DNA of 24,016 nt, taken from positions 1-24,016 of IMG/VR virus record IMGVR_UViG_3300028920_002949, one strand, 5' to 3'. The translations under genes were made by a program, and so were the position numbers. Shown here one piece after another: positions 14,157 to 21,244 of the stretch (its first letter is position 1; the number at the start of each line of letters is the position of its first letter). Below the pieces are notes generated by a model. It saw nothing but the letters and a program-made list of their open reading frames with translations. It searched no databases and was not told the DNA's origin. This stretch comes from a virus.

Positions 14157-14361
14157 AGCAGTGCCCCCGGTACCACGCGTCCCACTTGGCCCGCTGCTCG
14201 TCGGTCCCCACGCCGGCGCGCAGGCCATCGAGCACCGCGGCAGCGTCCGGACGCGCCCGGCGCCAGGCGTCCCGGACCGTCCGCCAGCCGGGATAGCGGT
14301 GGTCGAAGCTTCTCGTGTCGGGGCGCTCGCCCATCGTGGCGAGGTTTTTCATGAGGCCCAT
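14149..14361 (-). CDS. Small hypothetical protein (70 aa) between initiator and small terminase
   Basis: ATG at 14361 forms TGATG with the initiator stop. The protein starts MGLMKNLATMGERPDTRSFD and continues HRYPGWRTVRDAWRRARPDAAAVLDGL, a basic helical protein ending in WYRGHCCG. There is no known domain that I can recognise. Its close coupling to both neighbours suggests it is a real gene; a role in replication or packaging is only positional. Confidence 0.58.
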   Translation of the reverse strand: MGLMKNLATMGERPDTRSFDHRYPGWRTVRDAWRRARPDAAAVLDGLRAGVGTDEQRAKWDAWYRGHCCG

Positions 14362-15482
14362 CAGGCCGCGCCCCCCAGCTCGGCGGCTTCGCGCGCGGCG
14401 ATGTCGCGCAGCGCCCTGCCCCGCAACCCCACCGGCAGCCGGCCGGCGAGCTTGCGCAGGCGGCGGTACTTCCAGGCGGCGCGATCGCGCTCGCGCTTCG
14501 CGAGCCGTTCGGCCCGGCAGGCCCGGGCCACCGCCTGCGCCGGCCGGAACGCCCCGCGCAGGAGGCGCTTGGCGGCGTTGTGGTCGCCGAGCGTGCTCTC
14601 GCCCCCGGTGGCCACCCCCCACCGGAAAAACCCGTCCGGGTTCCGGCAGTCCCGCCAGCGCGCCGCCTTGCCCAGCCAGGAGAGCACGCAGGCCTCGTCG
14701 CGCCCCTCGTGCAGGGCCTCGGCCACCAGGTGCGGCGAGACGCCCGCCGCGGCAGTCGCCCCGGCCAGGTGGGGAGCGAGCGACCGGCCGGTGAGATCGG
14801 GCGCGGGTGATTCGGTACACACGCGCGCGCGCGCGCTTTTCCCGGTTAAGACGGCCTCCAGAGAGCAACCCCCCGTGGGGTTAGTTCTGGTTCCAGTTCC
14901 AGTTCTAGTTCCAGTTCTTAGCACCAATGTGCTGCAGGTTGGTGCAGGTTGGTGCAGATTGGTGCGGCCTGCAGCAGAGAGCTCGGTGCCGGAGGCGCAC
15001 TGAGAATCGGCCGCGCCGCCGGAAGACGAGTCGCCCGTGTCGCTTGCGTCCGGAAGTGGCGCGCCATCACCACCCCCGTCAGGTGTCAGCCGGGCCTCGC
15101 GCAGCGCCGCGGAGTACTCCTCTGCCGGGGCGCTCTCCAGGAGCCGCAGTCGCTCGCCCAGGAGCCTGGTCAAGGCCTCCTCGAAGATGCGGCAGGGCAC
15201 CCGGGTCATGTCCGCGAGGTCCTGGGCGTCCAGCGGTTCGCCGTGATCGTCCACCAGGTATCCGCGCAGCGAGCGATGCTCGACCGCGCTGGCCACGCGC
15301 AGGATCAGGTCCCAGGCCAGCACGTGCTCGTAGCCGTTGGGCTCGCCGCCGATCAGGCGCGCGTACTCCCGCGATGACAGGTTGTTGTTCACGGGCACCC
15401 ACTTGAGCCGCGCGTATCGGCGCGTGCCGCTGCTCTCGTAGAGGTCCTTCCAGTTGCGGATGCGGTAGACAGGCTTAGCCAT
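14361..15482 (-). CDS. Replication initiator-like protein (N-terminal phage replisome-organiser domain)
   Basis: ATG at 15482 follows GGAGG at 9 nt and starts MAKPVYRIRNWKDLYESSG. Residues 1-118 (RRYARLKWVPVNNNLSSREYARLI, HVLAWDLILRVAS, LDAQDLADMTRVPCRIFEEALTRLLGERLRLLES) match the winged-helix N-terminal domain of phage replication proteins that open with the RNWKD/KLKWVPVPN signature. Residues 120-230 are low-complexity (Gly/Ser/Asp, then Thr/Arg/Gly). The C-terminal part has a helical SPHLVAEALHEGRDEACVLSWLGKAARW...DGFFRWGV motif and a long basic helix region, likely for DNA or helicase contacts. In lambda, the O gene holds the origin; here tandem repeats lie at the same internal place. 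The domain call is moderately sure; mechanism is inference. Confidence 0.72.
   Translation of the reverse strand: MAKPVYRIRNWKDLYESSGTRRYARLKWVPVNNNLSSREYARLIGGEPNGYEHVLAWDLILRVASAVEHRSLRGYLVDDHGEPLDAQDLADMTRVPCRIFEEALTRLLGERLRLLESAPAEEYSAALREARLTPDGGGDGAPLPDASDTGDSSSGGAADSQCASGTELSAAGRTNLHQPAPTCSTLVLRTGTRTGTGTRTNPTGGCSLEAVLTGKSARARVCTESPAPDLTGRSLAPHLAGATAAAGVSPHLVAEALHEGRDEACVLSWLGKAARWRDCRNPDGFFRWGVATGGESTLGDHNAAKRLLRGAFRPAQAVARACRAERLAKRERDRAAWKYRRLRKLAGRLPVGLRGRALRDIAAREAAELGGAA
14883..14970. repeat. Tandem hexamers and decamers inside the initiator gene, candidate origin
   Basis: Plus-strand 14883-14918 holds six tandem hexamers of consensus AGTTCY (one starts with GG). Then 14931-14970 holds four degenerate decamers of the form GGTGCAGGTT. 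TTGGTGC (14939, 14949, 14959) recurs three times and is inverted at 14921-14927 (GCACCAA). These encode residues 171-200 (TNLHQPAP...TGTRTGTGTRT), a low-complexity stretch. Iterons inside an initiator gene are the lambda-type ori design; no clear AT-rich unwinding element is seen beside them. Confidence 0.6.
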
Positions 15483-16044
15483 GGTGGAGCACCTCCGGGA
15501 ATTCGTTGTGTTCGCGGCCGTCGAGCAGGCGACCGGCCTTCTTCTTGGTGACGCGGAGCATAGGGGCGGGGTCGCACTCGTCATCCGAGTGGAAGCAGCT
15601 GACGGTGCCATTCCGTCGGTCGACCATGAAGGCCGGGACCTTCTGCGCACGGCCCATGGTCGTATCGAACGCCTCTCCGTCTGCGGGAGGCCTCCACTCG
15701 CCCCATTGTTTGAAGAAGAAGTGCACACCGGCGGCGGCGCACTGGTCTCGCAGCGAGCGAACCCAACCCGGGTGCATGGGGTGGGCGCGACCACCGGACT
15801 CTCCGCCGGCGATGACCCAGTGCAAGAGGTTCGGTCTGCGGCTGGTCGTTCCCTGAGGACCATGCCCGCCGCGGTTCGCGACGTTCAACCAGGCCTGCAG
15901 GTCGACCTCCCCCAGCAGAGGCTCGGCGCTGATACCCCTGCACGCCGCCGGCACGGCCAGCAGTTCCGGGATCCGCTTGTCGGCAGCCTCCTGGTGCTCG
16001 ATGCGCGACAGCTCCAACTCCTCAACGTTGACACGGTCCTTCAC
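15475..16044 (-). CDS. N-terminally truncated DUF5131 (Gp37/Gp68-type) protein, possibly a pseudogene
   Basis: The likely GTG at 16044 (VKDRVNVEELELSRIEHQ) has GGAGGAAG upstream but at a long distance. From EHQEAADKRIPELLAVPAACRGISAEPLLGEVDLQAWLN onward the 189 residues follow the C-terminal half of DUF5131 proteins: HWVIAGGESGGRAHPMHPGWVRSLRDQCAAAGVHFFFKQWGEW. Full members begin with a Cys-rich WNPW-GC...GC--CYAE segment thought to bind a cluster, which is absent here, and the 490 bp upstream show no sign of it in any frame. The remaining part is intact and its stop overlaps the initiator start by 8 bp, so it is still translated or was recently truncated. It may be a decaying gene kept for coupling. 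Confidence 0.62.
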   Translation of the reverse strand: MKDRVNVEELELSRIEHQEAADKRIPELLAVPAACRGISAEPLLGEVDLQAWLNVANRGGHGPQGTTSRRPNLLHWVIAGGESGGRAHPMHPGWVRSLRDQCAAAGVHFFFKQWGEWRPPADGEAFDTTMGRAQKVPAFMVDRRNGTVSCFHSDDECDPAPMLRVTKKKAGRLLDGREHNEFPEVLHHG

Positions 16045-16532
16045 GGCACAGCGTCGCTTCCTCCGATGTCGTCTTGGCTCAAGGGATTCGCGGAACTGAC
16101 CGATACCACGGAAGTTTGCTCGCCCGGGGACGCGCTCAGCGCGTCGGTCGGTCAGTCCGATGTCGCCGGCCCCGGGGAGGCTGCCACCTCCCCGGCCCGG
16201 GTCTCCAAACGAAGTCACGTCACACCCAAAACCGGGTGCGCAATTTGAAAAAGTGCGTGAGCTGCCATACCGCGGGCGACCCCGCCCCCCCCGGAAGGAC
16301 CCGTAAACACGTGGGTTACAACAGAGGGCGAGCCTGCTACGTATCTGGGGGGCTTCCGGTCCACTGGGTCTCGCGATGGACCGACGGCGAGCGCCTCTCG
16401 ACTCCCACGCGGAGCGTGGCATCCTCAAGTAAGTCGGCACCCGCATCCACGCCACCGCGCACCGCAAGCACAGGAGAGGCGCGGGGGTGTTACGCAAGCG
16501 CTCCGGGGCGTGGATTCGTATCCTCAAGTCAC
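16045..16532. other. Gene-free interval with strong hairpins, possible control region
   Basis: No frame on either strand looks coding here; the open minus frame has a composition unlike its neighbours. I see a 9-bp stem (16172-16180 with 16187-16195, 6-nt loop), a 7-bp stem GACGCGC/GCGCGTC (around 16128-16144), CCACGC/GCGTGG near 16404-16418, GGTCCA/TGGACC near 16358-16382, an AT-rich spot at 16240-16250, and a 10-bp direct repeat ATCCTCAAGT at 16421 and 16520. Together they could hold a terminator and promoter for the replication genes, but no consensus -10/-35 is convincing. Confidence 0.45.
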
Positions 16533-17084
16533 TCAGTTCCGATGCAGATTGAAGAGCTGCCCCTGCGCGGGCCTCGGCAGGCGCCCTGTTACGCCGGGAC
16601 GCGTTGACGGCAGGTCAGGCCTCTTGGCCTCGGGCTCGGGGGGATCGTCGCACACGGGCGGCTCGAAGCCCACGGGCAGGCGTCCCTCGGCCCGGGCCTT
16701 CTCGTAGTAGCCAGGCGGCGGGACAAGCTTCCCCTCCAACAAGTCCTTGAGCCTGGTGGCCGGCGTGCGGCAGCCCTTGCGCAGGGGCTTCTCGTAGGGC
16801 ACGCGGCCACGGGTCCAGACGTGCTTGTAGATCTCCACCTTGCGCCCGTCTTGGCGCTTCGACCGGTGGAAGACCCACTCCACACGAGGATCGATCCGCT
16901 CATTCAGACCGCTCTTGCGCGTGCTGGCGCAGCGGTCCCCGTAGAGCTCATCGACGGCCCGATCCAGCTCACGCCCGGTGATCTCCTCCCCACTGAGGCC
17001 GCGCAGGTACGACAGCAAACGGCCCACAGCCGCCTTGCCGTTGGGCTCGCCGTCGGCGGCGAAGGCACGGCCTTCGTTACTCAC
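16533..17084 (-). CDS. Hypothetical protein, possible winged-helix DNA binder (183 aa)
   Basis: GTG at 17084 follows GGGGAGGG and overlaps the upstream stop by 8 bp. The protein (start MSNEGRAFAADGEPNGKAAV) has an N-terminal part (GRLLSYLRGLSGEEITGRELDRAVDELYG...RIDPRVEWVFHRSKR) compatible with a winged helix of the type found in small phage regulators. A basic middle follows (GRVPYEKPLRKGCRTPATRLKDLLEGK), then a proline-rich tail. No family is firmly recognised. It is the last gene before the gene-free interval and lies in one coupled unit with the sigma-like gene, which would suit a regulatory role. Confidence 0.65.
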   Translation of the reverse strand: MSNEGRAFAADGEPNGKAAVGRLLSYLRGLSGEEITGRELDRAVDELYGDRCASTRKSGLNERIDPRVEWVFHRSKRQDGRKVEIYKHVWTRGRVPYEKPLRKGCRTPATRLKDLLEGKLVPPPGYYEKARAEGRLPVGFEPPVCDDPPEPEAKRPDLPSTRPGVTGRLPRPAQGQLFNLHRN

Positions 17085-17334
17085 GCGGCCCTCCCCGCAG
17101 CTTGCAGACCACGCCCCGTGCCTTGACCAGGCGCTCTACGAGGCACAGCTCTCGCTCCTCGTCCCTCTCGGGAACGGCCAGCGCCTTGCAGACCTCTTCG
17201 CTCACGTGCTCAAGCGAGCGCACATAAGCCCTGAGCACGTTCAGGCTTGTCAGGTAGTCCTTCGCCGTGCGGCGCTCCTTCTCCACGAGCAGCTCAAGCC
17301 CCTCGCAGTGCATGCAGCCCTTGCCCCGATCCAT
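17077..17334 (-). CDS. Small helical protein with CxxC motif (85 aa)
   Basis: ATG at 17334 follows GGAGGG just after the sigma-gene stop. The protein starts MDRGKGCMHCEGLELLVEKERRT and is mostly charged helix (YLTSLNVLRAYVRSLEHVSEEVCKAL, LCLVERLVKARGVVCKL). The CMHC pair near the N-terminus may bind a metal or form a disulphide. No family is recognised. It lies between the sigma-like gene and the possible winged-helix gene in the same operon. Confidence 0.6.
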   Translation of the reverse strand: MDRGKGCMHCEGLELLVEKERRTAKDYLTSLNVLRAYVRSLEHVSEEVCKALAVPERDEERELCLVERLVKARGVVCKLRGGPRE

Positions 17335-17343
17335 GCGCCCTCC

Positions 17344-17934
17344 TCAGTTCCGCTCTGCCGCTACCGCTGCGATTCGCCGGCGGATGACGCCGACGATTTG
17401 GCAGACGCGGCTCTCGCTGACCCCCAAGTAATCGGCCGCCCTCTTCATGGTCCCGTGCTCCGCGTAGGCAATGAGCACGTCGCGCTCGCGCAGCGAGAGG
17501 CATACCCCCAGCTGCCTCTCAAGCCGCACGCATGCCTCGCCGTATCCCTCGAGCCCTCCCTCCACGTCCGCCGCCTCAATCGCCGGCAGCAGGAAGCACA
17601 GCGGATGCTCGATGCCCAGCACGTGCATGTTGTCGAGATAGCCCTCGATGCTGTGGACCTTGGTGATCGGGTCCTTGCGGTTGCAGCGATGCTGCATGGC
17701 AGCCCGCCAGGAATCGCGCACCCGGAAGCACACCCGCCTGGCCAGCCAGGTCTTGAACGACGATCCCTTGCCCTTCTCCCAGGTCCGCACCGCCTCGGCC
17801 ATCGCCTCGTTCGCGGCACCATCGATGTCCACGCCCGGGTACTTCAGCCCGAACCGGCTCGCATGCTCGTGGGCGACCTTGTACGCGTAGGCCATGTGCG
17901 TCTCGGCCATCCGCTCGGCTTCGGCCTGCTTCAC
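17344..17934 (-). CDS. Phage-encoded sigma-70-like factor
   Basis: GTG at 17934 follows GAGG 7 nt upstream, 7 bp after the cytosine methyltransferase stop. Residues 12-77 (YKVAHEHASRFGLKYPGVDIDGAANEAMAEAVRTWEKGKGSSFKTWLARRVCFRVRDSWR) have the sigma region 2 pattern, including the promoter-melting/-10 contact helix. Residues 145-190 (CLSLRERDVLIAYAEHGTMKRAADYLGVSESRVCQIVGVIRRRI) are a typical region 4 helix-turn-helix for -35 recognition. The 196-residue length fits small alternative sigma factors lacking regions 1 and 3. The phage probably uses it to redirect host RNA polymerase to its own late or middle promoters; which promoters is unknown. It could also be a sigma-like regulator. Confidence 0.8.
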   Translation of the reverse strand: MKQAEAERMAETHMAYAYKVAHEHASRFGLKYPGVDIDGAANEAMAEAVRTWEKGKGSSFKTWLARRVCFRVRDSWRAAMQHRCNRKDPITKVHSIEGYLDNMHVLGIEHPLCFLLPAIEAADVEGGLEGYGEACVRLERQLGVCLSLRERDVLIAYAEHGTMKRAADYLGVSESRVCQIVGVIRRRIAAVAAERN

Positions 17935-17941
17935 TACGTCC

Positions 17942-19705
17942 TCACGCGCTCAAGAGCGCCCTGCAGAGCGCCTCAGCCATCTGCACCGGCACGCTGTTGC
18001 CGATCTGCTTCACCTGCTCGCCCTTGTTGCCGCAGAAGCGATAGTCGTCTGGGAAGCTGTGCGCCCGCGCCAGCTCGCGAACCGTCAGCATCCGAAACAG
18101 GATGTCCATCAGGCACCGCTGCCCACCAGCCTCGACGACCAGCGGGCGCACCAGGCCGAAACGGTCGTCGGTGGTGATGGTGTCCAGTGGCGCTTCGACA
18201 GGGCATGCACCGCCGGTGCGGTTGTACTTGATCACGAATGGCCGACAGATGCCCATGGCCCCTTCGGTGAGGATCGTGGCCAGCGGATCGCTCACGCTGC
18301 GCGCCACACCGCCGCCGCCTTGCGGCAGGATGAACGGCTCGCACACGGCGAAGCTGTTGCCGCCGGCCAGCACGGTCTGCAGAGGATCGCCTATCGACGT
18401 CGACCGTCTGCGGTAGTCGCCGTTGACGTCCCCGTGGGCGCACTGCACCACGAAGGGCGACACCAGGCACTGCTCGGCCTTGGTCACGAAGGTCGGCAGC
18501 GGGTCCTCGGCGCTCCGGACGCGCGCGCCGTTGCGTCCGGTCTGGCCGATCCCCATCACGAAGGGCTGCACGACCCCGCCGGCGCCGTGGCTGGTCACGC
18601 TGGGCGCAGGATCGTCGACGCTGTGAGTGCGCCCGCCCTGCCCCTTGCGCTCGCCGAAGAACGGCACCACGAACGGCCGCATCAGGCCGAAGTGGTTCGC
18701 GGTGGTCTGAGTCGGAAGCGGGTCTGCGAGAGGCCCGGCCTGCTTCTGGCTCGGCCAGTTGTTCAGCTTCACCATCAGCGGCCGGATCAGCCCGATGTGG
18801 CCACCACCCGCCGTGAGCGTCGGCAGCGGCTTGTCGAGGCGGATCGGCGAGCTCGCCACTTGGCCCTCGCGCGTTCCACGCAAGAGCACCAGGAAGGGCT
18901 CCGCCCACTCGCCGAAGTACTTCTCGATCCCCGCCTCGATGCGCTTCATGGTGTTGGGCTTCAGCGGCCGCTGGACCTTCACCTTGTACCGGCGCGTGTC
19001 CTCCTTGGTGAGGAAGATGCTGTGCCCGGGGATACTCCAATCGATGATCTCGCGCGCTGGCACCCACCTCTTGGCCTGGCCATAGAGATCCTGGCCTCCG
19101 CGCTTCACGTGCGTGACGTCAGGCCAGCCCAGCCGCTTGCGGCCCCTTGTGGCCAGCAGGAAGAAGCGCCTCCTGGTCGTCGGGTCGCCGTAGTTCGCCG
19201 CGGTCAGCGTCTTCCACTCCACGCGATAGTTCAGGCTCTCCATGGCGCGGATGAAGCTCTGGAACGTATCCCCCCGTCGGCTCTTGAGCGGTTTGCCCCG
19301 CGAGTCGAGCGGCCCCCATGTAGTGAACTCGGGCACGTTCTCGATGATCACGTTGCGGACGTAGAGTTCCTGGCACCAGTGGAGGATGTGCCAGGCGCTG
19401 GCTCGGCTCTGCTCGTCGCGAGGCTTGCCCCCGCGGGCGTTGCTGTGGTGCGTGCACTCTGGCGAGGCCAGCAGCAGGTCCAGCTTGCGGCTCGGCACCG
19501 CCTTGCTGGGCTTGAGCTCGTCGATCCCCGTGCAGAAGTGCTCGGCCCAAGGGTGATTGGCGGCGTGCGTCTCGATGGCACGCTCCCAGTGGTTGACCGC
19601 CGCCACTTCCACCTTGAAGCCCATTCCCGCCGCAGCCTGCAGCAGCCCGGTCGTAGTACCCCCAGCCCCGCAGAACAGATCAGCCGCCCTGATGACCTTG
19701 CCCAT
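17942..19705 (-). CDS. C5-cytosine DNA methyltransferase with internal repeats
   Basis: ATG at 19705 overlaps the adenine methyltransferase stop (TGATG) behind GAGGAGG. The 587-residue protein has motif I DLFCGAGG (9-16), the catalytic loop SPEC (81-84, Cys84), ENV (122-124), TTRRRFFL (176-183, motif VIII), FRMLTVRELARAHSFP (motif IX) and GNSVP (569-573, motif X). It transfers a methyl group from S-adenosylmethionine to C5 of cytosine in a recognition site set by the variable region between motifs VIII and IX. There, residues 291-527 consist of about seven copies of a PLPTxTT...G(L/I)xxPFxV unit. Such units occur in phage C5 enzymes, but seven is many. Probable role: protecting phage DNA from host restriction. 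Confidence 0.92.
   Translation of the reverse strand: MGKVIRAADLFCGAGGTTTGLLQAAAGMGFKVEVAAVNHWERAIETHAANHPWAEHFCTGIDELKPSKAVPSRKLDLLLASPECTHHSNARGGKPRDEQSRASAWHILHWCQELYVRNVIIENVPEFTTWGPLDSRGKPLKSRRGDTFQSFIRAMESLNYRVEWKTLTAANYGDPTTRRRFFLLATRGRKRLGWPDVTHVKRGGQDLYGQAKRWVPAREIIDWSIPGHSIFLTKEDTRRYKVKVQRPLKPNTMKRIEAGIEKYFGEWAEPFLVLLRGTREGQVASSPIRLDKPLPTLTAGGGHIGLIRPLMVKLNNWPSQKQAGPLADPLPTQTTANHFGLMRPFVVPFFGERKGQGGRTHSVDDPAPSVTSHGAGGVVQPFVMGIGQTGRNGARVRSAEDPLPTFVTKAEQCLVSPFVVQCAHGDVNGDYRRRSTSIGDPLQTVLAGGNSFAVCEPFILPQGGGGVARSVSDPLATILTEGAMGICRPFVIKYNRTGGACPVEAPLDTITTDDRFGLVRPLVVEAGGQRCLMDILFRMLTVRELARAHSFPDDYRFCGNKGEQVKQIGNSVPVQMAEALCRALLSA
18125..18835 (-). repeat. Seven-fold PLPT/RPFVV peptide repeat in the cytosine methyltransferase
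   Basis: Copies begin near residues 293 (PLPTLTAGGGHIGLIRPLMV), 329 (PLPTQTTANHFGLMRPFVV), 366 (PAPSVTSHGAGGVVQPFVM), 402 (PLPTFVTKAEQCLVSPFVV), 441 (PLQTVLAGGNSFAVCEPFIL), 474 (PLATILTEGAMGICRPFVI) and 506 (PLDTITTDDRFGLVRPLVV), with a period of about 33-39 residues. They are diverged at DNA level, so the repeat is old or under selection for the motif. Confidence 0.85.
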
Positions 19706-20937
19706 CACGCCTCCTCAAACAGCCGCGCCTGGCCCTCTTCAGGCCGCAGGCAATGCGGGCTGAACCAGATCCGCTCTCGGTGAGAATTCCGGTTCTTCCT
19801 GTTGCGGGCGCCGTATCCCCCCCCTGCCTTCCACGGCACCACCTGCCAGCCGCGCGCCTCGAGCTCATCGTGCTCGCCCTCGTAGCCACAGAGGGCTATC
19901 CGCACTTTGGGCTCGTCTTCGTTGTCAATGCACCACGCGCGCACGTCGCTGGCGATGTCCCGGCTGTCGTGGTTGTAGACGACATCCCGACCGGCATCGC
20001 CGTATGGCGGGTCAAGGAACACGGCCGTGACTCCGATGTGGATCGTCGGGCTTGGCCCCAGGACGCGCATCCAGTCGCCGCAGCACACCCGCACTCGCCG
20101 GAGCCTGTGGGCCAGCGCGCAGAAATACTCCACGATGGCCTCGCAATAGCCGGCGTGAATGCCCCGACCCGAGCATCCATGATGACCGGAGACATCGGGC
20201 AACTTGCGGTGGGTGCCGGCCACGTACTTCGCGTGGACGCCCCGACCGCTCGCGCCATCGTTCCCGCTGATGTCGGGCATCTGGCGGTTGACGCCCCGCC
20301 CTCCTTTGCGAATGTCCGGCCGCTTTCTGTGCACGCCCATGTTCCCGCGCGTCAGATTCGGCCGGGCACGCCACTTTCCGTTCTTGCCCTGTGACCTCCC
20401 CGCGTGAACGCCCGCACCGCCCTGCTTGAGCAGCGGCCTCTTGCCGTTGGCGATGGCCTGCACTCCCTTCTCTCGGTGCAGATGCGGACGCGCCGACTGG
20501 GGACCTACCCGGCACCAGCAATCACCAATCCATGCCGAGATGCCCCAAACCCACCAGCCGGCGACCTTGGCGTCGTAGTAGTCGGGGTCGCTGTGCATGC
20601 GCTCGCGGAAGCCGGCCTGGTCGTGCAGCCATTGGTGCCGGGCGTGCAGGTCCGCCTCGTTTACAGGCCAGTCCGCGCAGCGGGCAACCTCCTCAGGGGC
20701 ATGCAGAGACGCCCGCCAGAAGTTGGCCAGGTAGCAGTCCAAGTCGTTGACCGTCTCGTTCTTCGCCGGCCAGATCTCCGGCCGTGCCAAAAGCACAGCC
20801 AGGCTGCCCGCGAAGGGCTCGACGTAGTTGGGCACGTTGCCGAACCGTGGCCAGACGATGTGCGCGCAGCGCCGCTTGCCCCCAAACCAGGGGAACGGCG
20901 CTTTGAGGCCGCTCATCCGCTCGGCCACTACGACCAC
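19705..20937 (-). CDS. D12-class N6-adenine DNA methyltransferase with repeat insert
   Basis: GTG at 20937 has GAGGAG upstream (an ATG at 20916 is the alternative). The 410 residues show the D12 class arrangement: APFPWFGGKRR (13-23, SAM-binding entry), VEPFAGSLAVLL (39-50, FxGxG-like motif I), the WGISAW segment and VFLDPPYG (307-313, catalytic DPPY). The C-terminal strand-helix units (RIALCGYEGEHDELEARGWQVVPWK) follow. It methylates adenine at N6 in a short target. Between the two halves, residues 157-262 are a glycine/histidine/arginine-rich repeat insert (GVHRKRPDI, GVNRQMPDIS, GTHRKLPDVS), a region that varies among phage D12 enzymes. With the coupled cytosine enzyme it probably blocks host restriction. 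Confidence 0.9.
   Translation of the reverse strand: MVVVAERMSGLKAPFPWFGGKRRCAHIVWPRFGNVPNYVEPFAGSLAVLLARPEIWPAKNETVNDLDCYLANFWRASLHAPEEVARCADWPVNEADLHARHQWLHDQAGFRERMHSDPDYYDAKVAGWWVWGISAWIGDCWCRVGPQSARPHLHREKGVQAIANGKRPLLKQGGAGVHAGRSQGKNGKWRARPNLTRGNMGVHRKRPDIRKGGRGVNRQMPDISGNDGASGRGVHAKYVAGTHRKLPDVSGHHGCSGRGIHAGYCEAIVEYFCALAHRLRRVRVCCGDWMRVLGPSPTIHIGVTAVFLDPPYGDAGRDVVYNHDSRDIASDVRAWCIDNEDEPKVRIALCGYEGEHDELEARGWQVVPWKAGGGYGARNRKNRNSHRERIWFSPHCLRPEEGQARLFEEA
20152..20469 (-). repeat. GVHR-x-x-PDI repeat insert in the adenine methyltransferase
   Basis: Residues 157-262 contain about five degenerate units built on G-(V/T)-(H/N)-R-(K/Q)-x-P-D-(I/V) followed by a Gly-rich turn, such as VNRQMPDISGNDGASGRGVH and THRKLPDVSGHHGCSGRGIH. 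The two best copies are about 25 residues apart. This sits where D12 enzymes recognise their target. Related repeats occur in other phage adenine methylases. Confidence 0.75.
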
Positions 20938-20940
20938 CCC

Positions 20941-21243
20941 CTACTCCTCGTCCTCGCCCTTCTCGGCGTCGCTCTCTATCTCGGCGATCTCGTCGACCAG
21001 GACCTCCTGCCACTCGCCGAAGCGCACCTGGTCCAGGAGGGCCATTGCCTTGCCAAGCCGTTCCTTGTTCAGCTTGACCTGCGCCGCCGTTTCCTTCTTG
21101 CGGCGTTCCAAGCGGTACTGCTGCGCGCAGAGCCGGCTGATCGGCCCGCTGAGCCTCAGCACCGCCCTGGCCCTGACCGGGTCCAGCGTCTCGCCGGTCT
21201 TCTCGTCGACGAACATGTCCATGGTCGCATGTGCCTTTGCCAC
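20941..21243 (-). CDS. Hypothetical helical protein (100 aa)
   Basis: GTG at 21243 lies one base after the preceding stop, whose GAGGAGGAG codons serve as SD. The protein (VAKAHATMDMFVDEKTGETLDPVRAR) has a short N-terminal segment, then a basic helical region (LRLSGPISRLCAQQYRLERRKKETAAQVKLNKERLGKAMALLDQV) likely to be a coiled coil, and an acidic end (EIAEIESDAEKGEDEE). No family is recognised. It sits directly upstream of the methyltransferase pair, so it may belong with them, for example as a regulator or partner, but nothing shows this. Confidence 0.6.
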   Translation of the reverse strand: MAKAHATMDMFVDEKTGETLDPVRARAVLRLSGPISRLCAQQYRLERRKKETAAQVKLNKERLGKAMALLDQVRFGEWQEVLVDEIAEIESDAEKGEDEE

Positions 21244-21244
21244 G

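Noticed and set aside
14815-14836. A 22-bp alternating purine-pyrimidine run, mostly CG, as possible Z-DNA or a phase-variation tract
   Set aside because: It lies within the intact initiator frame (encoding KSARARVC), and short CG runs are common at this GC content; no evidence for variation.
16045-16527. N-terminal extension of the truncated DUF5131 frame, to an upstream start at 16527
   Set aside because: The extra residues show no family pattern and look like non-coding sequence; the family homology begins abruptly after about 16020.
16421-16529. Two copies of ATCCTCAAGT 99 bp apart as a possible array or operator pair
   Set aside because: Only ten bases match, the flanks differ, and no third copy was noticed; mentioned only as part of the gap description.
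16074-16607. A plus-strand frame through the gene-free interval
   Set aside because: Cys/Arg/Ser-rich composition, no motif, no ribosome site, and it extends into the coding gene at 16533-17084 on the other strand.
17894-19783. A 629-codon plus-strand frame opposite the cytosine methyltransferase
   Set aside because: The composition (His/Arg/Val-rich, no motif) is that of an antisense shadow, while the minus strand has all methyltransferase motifs.
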